The notes beneath the pieces were generated by a model. The model searched no databases, was not told the origin of the DNA, and saw only the letters and a program-made list of their open reading frames with translations. This document shows, one piece after another, positions 59,361 through 64,000 of a DNA stretch of 64,000 nucleotides. How positions within the stretch are numbered: position 1 is the stretch's first letter; each line of letters opens with the position of its first letter. Source of the stretch: Alphaproteobacteria bacterium (lineage in GTDB: Bacteria > Pseudomonadota > Alphaproteobacteria > Caulobacterales > Caulobacteraceae); the NCBI GenBank assembly GCA_018821435.1, contig JAHJME010000029.1:1-64000 (forward strand). The letters run 5' to 3'. The position numbers were made by a program, and so were the translations under genes.

Positions 59361-60722
59361 GTGAAACTCCCCTCGTCCTTCCGGGTGTTCGTGCGGTGGC
59401 TGAAGCGGCGGTTGCCGGCGACGCTGTTCGCGCGATCCATGCTGATCATCGTGCTGCCGGTGGCGCTGATGCAGATCGCGGTGACCTACGTCTTCTTCGA
59501 CGCCCACTGGCAGACCGTGACGGCGCGCCTGTCCGAGGGGCTGGCCGGGGACATCGCCTGGGCCGTCGAGACCTACAAGGAAGACCCGACGCCGCAGAGC
59601 TTCGCCAAGCTGAGCGAGCGGGCGGAGGAGTCGATGGGTCTGTCCATCGCGCTGCAGCCGGGGCGCAGGCTGCCGCTGACCCGGCGCGATCCGCCGGTGC
59701 TGCTGGAGGCGTTCTTCGCCCCCATCGACCGCTCGCTGGACCGCGCGCTGAGCGAGCGGCTGGACGCCCCGTTCTGGTTCGACACGACCCGCTACCCCGC
59801 CTACGTCGACATCCGCGTCGGCGTGAAGGGTGGGGTGATGCGGGTGCTGGCGCCGCGCGAGCGGGCGTTCGCCACCCAGGGCCACATCTTCGTGCTGTGG
59901 ATGACCGTGGCGACGGTGCTGCTGACCACCATCGCCCTGCTGTTCATCCGCAATCAGGTGCGCGCCATCGAGCGGCTGGCCAACGCCGCCGAGGCGTTCG
60001 GGCGGGGCGCCGACGTGCCAGCCTTCAAGCCGCACGGCGCCAAGGAAGTGCGCGCCGCGGCCACCGCCTTCCTGGACATGCGCGCCCGGATCCGGCGCCA
60101 CGTGGAACAGCGCACCGCCCTGCTGGCCTCGGTGAGCCACGACCTGCGCACGCCGCTGACCCGGCTGAAGCTCAGCCTGGCGCTGGCCGAACAGAACAAG
60201 CGCACCGCCGACATGAAGCGCGACCTGGCCGAGATGGAGCACATGGTCGACGAGTACCTCGACTTCGCCCGTGGCGAGGGCGGCGAGGCGGCCGAGGCGG
60301 TGCATCTGCGCGCGCTGATCGAAGCGGTCAGCGAAGGGGCCCGGCGGCTGGGCGCGCAGGTGCGCGTGACCGCCGACGACGACCTGATCGCCACCGCCCG
60401 CCCGAATTCGCTGAAGCGGGCGCTGGCCAACCTGGTGATGAACGCCGCCTCGCACGGCGAGCATGTGGAAATCGTGGCGCGGCGCAACGCGGACGGCATC
60501 GAGATCGTGGTCGACGACGACGGCCCCGGCATCCCGGTCGAACAGCACGAGGAGGCGTTCAAGGCCTTCGCGCGCCTGGACGAGAGCCGCAACCAGAACA
60601 CCAAGGGCGTGGGCCTGGGCCTGGCCATCGCCCGCGACGTGGCGCGCGGCCACGGCGGCGACATCGTCCTGGACCGTTCGCCCCTGGGCGGCCTGCGCGC
60701 CGTGGTCAGGCTGCCGGGGTAA
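59361..60722 (+). CDS. EnvZ-type sensor histidine kinase
   Basis: A 453-residue kinase: membrane segments at about 20-45 and 175-197 around a 130-residue periplasmic domain, HAMP, then HisKA with His260 in ASVSHDLRTPLTR, and ATPase boxes (NLVMNAASHGEHVEI, DDDGPGIP, GVGLGLAIARD). It is the likely partner of the PetR-type regulator. GTG 59361 is the visible start, with a purine-rich GGGGAGAAGCGG at the end of the repeat acting as ribosome binding site, so the repeat may supply part of the translation signal. Confidence 0.93.
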   Translation: MKLPSSFRVFVRWLKRRLPATLFARSMLIIVLPVALMQIAVTYVFFDAHWQTVTARLSEGLAGDIAWAVETYKEDPTPQSFAKLSERAEESMGLSIALQPGRRLPLTRRDPPVLLEAFFAPIDRSLDRALSERLDAPFWFDTTRYPAYVDIRVGVKGGVMRVLAPRERAFATQGHIFVLWMTVATVLLTTIALLFIRNQVRAIERLANAAEAFGRGADVPAFKPHGAKEVRAAATAFLDMRARIRRHVEQRTALLASVSHDLRTPLTRLKLSLALAEQNKRTADMKRDLAEMEHMVDEYLDFARGEGGEAAEAVHLRALIEAVSEGARRLGAQVRVTADDDLIATARPNSLKRALANLVMNAASHGEHVEIVARRNADGIEIVVDDDGPGIPVEQHEEAFKAFARLDESRNQNTKGVGLGLAIARDVARGHGGDIVLDRSPLGGLRAVVRLPG

Positions 60723-60787
60723 CGGCGTTCATTTCGGGTTCACGGGCCATGGCCAAGCTTTGGCTCGCATCGATTCGAGGACCTCTC

Positions 60788-61207
60788 ATGCGCGCGCTCT
60801 TCCTCGCCGCCGGCCTGACCCTGGCCGCCGCGCCCGCCCTGGCCGCCGACCCGGTGGAGGGCGAATGGCTGACCCAAGCCGCCACCGGCAAGGTCCGCAT
60901 CGGCCCCTGCCCCGGTAAGCCGGACCGCCTGTGCGGCGCCATCTCCTGGCTGAAGAACCCGGCCGAGCGGACGTCGACCGACGTCAACAATCCCGACCCC
61001 AAGCTGAAGACCCGCCCGATCCTGGGGATGCCGATGCTGTCCGGCTTCAAGTCGTCCGCGCCGGGCAAATGGGCCGGCGGCAAGATCTACGACCCCAACA
61101 GCGGCAAGACCTACGACAGCAAGCTCTCGATCAACCCGAACGGGACGCTGAAGGTCGAGGGCTGCATCCTGATGGTCTGTCAGGCGCAGACCTGGAAGCG
61201 CGGCTAG
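60788..61207 (+). CDS. DUF2147 secreted protein
   Basis: A 139-residue exported protein: signal peptide MRALFLAAGLTLAAAPALAA, then DPVEGEWLTQAATGKVRIGP, RLCGAISWLKNP, and a Cys pair in VEGCILMVCQAQTW, which fit the DUF2147 family (WL.P / G..G / CR). Such proteins are exported and of unknown role. ATG 60788 has GAGGACCTCTC just upstream, rather weak. The frame is open far upstream only as a shadow of the kinase. Confidence 0.88.
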   Translation: MRALFLAAGLTLAAAPALAADPVEGEWLTQAATGKVRIGPCPGKPDRLCGAISWLKNPAERTSTDVNNPDPKLKTRPILGMPMLSGFKSSAPGKWAGGKIYDPNSGKTYDSKLSINPNGTLKVEGCILMVCQAQTWKRG

Positions 61208-61209
61208 AG

Positions 61210-61433
61210 CCTCCTCTCTCCCCGAGCGAAGCGAAGAGAGGGGAGAGGGTAGGGAGAGGGGCTACGCAGGCCTTGCCGCTTGCAGGCTGGTCCAGCCATG
61301 ACACCACGATGGTGCGCGACAGCTGGCTGGCCATCCGCCCATGGGTCCTGGCTGGACCCGGAGCGGCGCCGGCGCGTCCTGCGTCGCCCCTCTCCCTACC
61401 CTCTCCCCTCTCGCTTCGCGGGGGGAGAGGAGG
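61210..61433. repeat. Palindromic interspersed element A, copy 2
   Basis: A 224-base element with 27-base perfect inverted arms at 61236-61262 and 61386-61412, and CCTCCTC ends. Its centre (GGTCCAGCCATGAC, GGCGACAG-like block, CCATGGGTCCTGGCTG) is the reverse complement of the centre at 51728-51960, so the two are the same family in opposite orientation. It ends ten bases before the proC stop codon. Confidence 0.8.
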
Positions 61434-61442
61434 TGCGCGGGG

Positions 61443-62234
61443 CTAGGCGCCCAGCTCCTTCGAGCGCCGGACCGCCGCCGCGACGGCGTCGCGCATCAGG
61501 TCCGGCAGGGCGGCTAGCAGCACGTCGAGCGCGGCCTGGGTGGTGCCGCCGGGCGAGGTGACCTGGCGGCGGAGCTCGGCGGGATCCTCGCCGGTGTGCG
61601 CAAGCAAGGCCGCCGCGCCGGTCAGCGTCGAGCGCGCCAGGCGCTGAGCCTCCTTGGGCGACAGACCGGCCGCGACTCCGGCGGCCTCCAGCGCCTCGAT
61701 GAAGGCGTAGAGATAGGCGGGCGACGAGCCGGAGACGGCGGTCGCGGCGTGCATCAGCGCCTCGTCGGTCAGGTCCACCACCGCGCCCAGCGGTTCGAAC
61801 AGAGCATGGGCGCGGGCGAGCGCGGCGGGGTCGTCGGCGTAGAGGCTGGCCGTGCCCTGCCCGATCGCCGCGGCGGTCGTCGGCATGACGCGGGCCACGC
61901 AGCGGCCGCCGAACGCCTTGGCGATGTCGCCCGCCTTCACGCCGGCGGCGATGGAAACGATCACCGCGCCGGAGCCCAGCCAGGCGGCGGTCTCGGCGGC
62001 GGCCTCGCGCCAGATCTGCGGTTTCACGCCCAAGACGACGGTCTTGGCCCGCGCGAGATCGGCATCCGGCGGGTTGAGCACCGCGCCGGCCGCCTGCGCC
62101 GCCAGGGCGGCCGGACCGGGGAACGGATCGCGGATCATCAGTTCGCGGCCGTCGAAGGCGCCCGCGGCGAGCCAGCCTTCGATCATGGCCCCGCCCATGC
62201 GTCCGGCGCCCAGCATCAGGATCGGCGTGATCAT
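61443..62234 (-). CDS. proC: Pyrroline-5-carboxylate reductase
   Basis: A 263-residue ProC: MITPILMLGAGRMGGAMIEG (NAD(P) motif GxGxMG), LGVKPQIW, and near the end AVSGSSPAYLYAFIEALEAAGV, LARSTLTGAAALL and QVTSPGGTTQAALDVL, the family signature. It makes proline from pyrroline carboxylate with NADPH. It starts at ATG 62234. Confidence 0.95.
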   Translation of the reverse strand: MITPILMLGAGRMGGAMIEGWLAAGAFDGRELMIRDPFPGPAALAAQAAGAVLNPPDADLARAKTVVLGVKPQIWREAAAETAAWLGSGAVIVSIAAGVKAGDIAKAFGGRCVARVMPTTAAAIGQGTASLYADDPAALARAHALFEPLGAVVDLTDEALMHAATAVSGSSPAYLYAFIEALEAAGVAAGLSPKEAQRLARSTLTGAAALLAHTGEDPAELRRQVTSPGGTTQAALDVLLAALPDLMRDAVAAAVRRSKELGA

Positions 62235-62262
62235 GCGGGCAAACTAGCGGCCACACTTGCGC

Positions 62263-62333
62263 TGTCATCCCGGAAAGCGCGCAGCGCTTGTCCGGGGGTC
62301 CCGGTCTTCGCGTGCCGCGAAGCCGGGATGACA
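62263..62333. repeat. TGTCATCCCGG palindromic repeat, copy 2
   Basis: TGTCATCCCGG at 62263-62273 and CCGGGATGACA at 62323-62333 bound a 71-base unit with a second, inner stem of GCGC and CCGG words. It belongs to the same family as 51652-51689. It lies between proC and the S9 peptidase gene. Confidence 0.75.
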
Positions 62334-62428
62334 GGTGGGGTGAGGCGAACGGCGATCCGTCGACTTCGATTGACGCCGCGGCCCGCTCGCGCTTGCCTCC
62401 CGCCCTGATGTTCCGTGGGGATTTGAGA

Positions 62429-64000
62429 ATGACGTCGCGCGCGCTGCTGTTCGGAACGGCCTTTGCCCTGGCGCTCGGGTCGACCGCCCTGGCCCAGCCG
62501 GCAAAGCGCGAGGTGGGGAACATCGTCTATGACGGCGCGCCGGCGACACCGGCGGCGCTGCAGGCTGCCCTCGCGCCCTATTACAACGCCCGCGCCGCCG
62601 GCTTCGACGACTGGTTGCCCGACGGCGCGATGCTGATCGTCACCCGCTTCGGCGACACCAGCCAGATCCATCGCGTCGCCAGCCCCGGCGCGGCCCGCAC
62701 GCAACTTACCTTCTTCAGTGAGCCGATCAGCCAAGCCACCGTTCGCCCCGGAACCTCGACGTACCTCTACCCGCGCGACGTGGGCGGGGCGGAGTATTAC
62801 CAGGGCTATATCCGCGACCTGGTCGGCCGCGAGACGCAGCTCACCGCGCCCGGCACCCGCAACCAGAACTTTGTGTTCTCGAAGGACGGCAAGCTGGTCG
62901 CCTGGAGCCAGGTCACGCCCGGCGATCCCAATTACGATGTGATGCTGGCCGATCCGGCGAACCCGGAGGGTCGCCGCAAGGTTCACGACGGCACGGGCGC
63001 GATCGCCGTGCGCGACATCTCGGCCGACGGCCGGACGATCCTGGTCGCCCGCAACAACGCCCAGACCTGGGTCGAGCTGTTCACCCTGGATGTGGCCAGC
63101 GGCAAGCTGAGCCCGGTCGGGCCGACCGGTCGGAAGATCGGCTATCTCGGCGGGGTGTTCGTGGACGGCGGCAAGGGTGTGCTGACCCTGTCCGACGACG
63201 GCGCCGAGATGACCCGCCCCGTCGTCATCAACGTGGCCAGCGGCGTGGTGCGCGACCTGGAGCCGGGCGCCAAGTGGGGCACGGAAGACTTCGACCTCAG
63301 CCCGGATGGGGCGACCGTCGCCCAGTTCGTCAACGAGGAGGGCTATTCGAAGATCGTCCTGCGCGACGTCGCCAGCGGCAAGGTTCTGGCCTCCCCCACC
63401 CTGCCCAAGGGCGTCCTGGGGACGGCGAAGTTCTCGCCCGACGGCCAGAAGCTGGGCTTCGGCCTCTCCACCTCGCGTTCCATGGACGTCTGGAGCTACG
63501 ACCTGAAGACCGGCCAGCTGACGCAATGGACGCAGAGCGAGCTGGGCGGCCTGGACCCGGCGAAACTCGTGGAGCCGGCGCTGTTCCGCTACCCGACATT
63601 CGACGGCAAACAGATCCCGGCCTTCATCTACAAGCCGCCATCAGCGGCGACCCAGGGCGGGAAGAATGGGGGCGGCAAGCTGCCGGTGGTGATCCAGATC
63701 CACGGCGGGCCGGAAGGCCAGGAATTGCCGGCGTTCAATCCCCGTCGGCAGTCCTGGGTGAACGAGCTGGGCGCCGCGGTGATCATCCCCAACGTCCGCG
63801 GCTCGAGCGGCTATGGCAAGACCTACCTGGGCCTCGACAACGCCGAGAAGCGCGAGGACTCGGTGAAGGACATCGGCGCCCTGCTGGACTGGGTGGCCAA
63901 GCAGCCGGACCTCGACGCGTCCAGGGTCGCGGTCGTCGGCCAGTCCTACGGCGGCTACATGGTCCTGGCCGTGGCCGGCCACTACAACGACCGGGTCGCC
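62429..64000 (+). CDS. S9 family peptidase (prolyl oligopeptidase type), 3' end outside window
   Basis: 524 residues are visible before the window ends. A signal peptide (MTSRALLFGTAFALALGSTA and on, cut near ALAQ) precedes a beta-propeller (FSKDGKLVAWSQ, DISADGRTILVA, FSPDGQKLGFGLS blades). The hydrolase domain begins at FRYPTFDGKQIPAFIYKPP with IQIHGGPEGQ and GSSGYGKTY. VVGQSYGGYM holds the Ser nucleophile; the Asp and His lie beyond the window. A periplasmic dipeptidyl or acylaminoacyl peptidase is expected. GGGGA precedes ATG 62429. Confidence 0.93.
   Translation, partial: MTSRALLFGTAFALALGSTALAQPAKREVGNIVYDGAPATPAALQAALAPYYNARAAGFDDWLPDGAMLIVTRFGDTSQIHRVASPGAARTQLTFFSEPISQATVRPGTSTYLYPRDVGGAEYYQGYIRDLVGRETQLTAPGTRNQNFVFSKDGKLVAWSQVTPGDPNYDVMLADPANPEGRRKVHDGTGAIAVRDISADGRTILVARNNAQTWVELFTLDVASGKLSPVGPTGRKIGYLGGVFVDGGKGVLTLSDDGAEMTRPVVINVASGVVRDLEPGAKWGTEDFDLSPDGATVAQFVNEEGYSKIVLRDVASGKVLASPTLPKGVLGTAKFSPDGQKLGFGLSTSRSMDVWSYDLKTGQLTQWTQSELGGLDPAKLVEPALFRYPTFDGKQIPAFIYKPPSAATQGGKNGGGKLPVVIQIHGGPEGQELPAFNPRRQSWVNELGAAVIIPNVRGSSGYGKTYLGLDNAEKREDSVKDIGALLDWVAKQPDLDASRVAVVGQSYGGYMVLAVAGHYNDRVA

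Overview
The window is high-GC DNA from an alphaproteobacterium, most likely a Caulobacterales member close to Caulobacter or Phenylobacterium. The evidence is the codon use, Caulobacter-type promoter elements (a GTTAGAAC -10), PEPxxWA-type PEP-CTERM proteins, a PetP/PetR pair next to ilvE, and intergenic palindromes of the CCTCCCCCGC type. I assign the order by recognition of families and gene order; no search was run.

Bases 1 to about 18,870 look like a mosaic genomic island. From left to right it holds a nuclease fragment, a large serine recombinase with an unusual repeat tail, a PEP-CTERM protein, and a LacI-controlled uptake and degradation operon on the minus strand (TonB receptor, HSL-type esterase, M20 deacylase, MFS carrier, MDR reductase, class II aldolase, SnoaL-like protein). 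Then come two related tyrosine integrases, an SDR/GMC oxidoreductase pair and a third, truncated integrase. Two copies of the promoter and 5' half of tRNA-Leu(CAA), both broken in the anticodon loop, lie directly upstream of the second integrase and of the integrase remnant. I read them as attachment junctions of tandemly inserted elements.

From 18.9 kb the chromosome looks ordinary. It carries feoAB with a Fur-box-like site and a tightly overlapping homogentisate/tyrosine operon (hpd, isoaspartyl peptidase, hmgA, a small unknown gene, FAH, MarR). Next are an SDR, a YqaA-type membrane protein, dsbB-coq7, two related PEP-CTERM proteins and a Spy-like protein with a two-component system. After these come a sulfatase operon and a haloalkane dehalogenase operon beside a TetR gene. 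The promoters of those two operons share a 27-bp operator-like sequence, which suggests one TetR regulon.

Between 38.9 and 45.4 kb are an orphan AT-richer gene of unknown function, an HNH nuclease, and a compact locus of a TetR gene with two micropeptide genes (33 and 34 residues, one membrane segment each). The micropeptide promoters hold four close copies of a 19-bp motif. gluQ, an EamA transporter, selO and a 24-residue micropeptide follow.

The right part (45.4 to 64 kb) carries metabolic and stress genes: an SDR, a CMD-family protein, nhaA, an isoquinoline-oxidoreductase-like molybdoenzyme, a secreted hydrolase, an aldehyde dehydrogenase, a pteridine-reductase-like SDR with folB, ilvE, petP-petR-histidine kinase, a DUF2147 protein, proC and an S9 peptidase cut by the window end. 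Several palindromic interspersed repeats sit in its gaps, including one between a response regulator and its kinase and two copies of a 224-233 bp element in opposite orientation.
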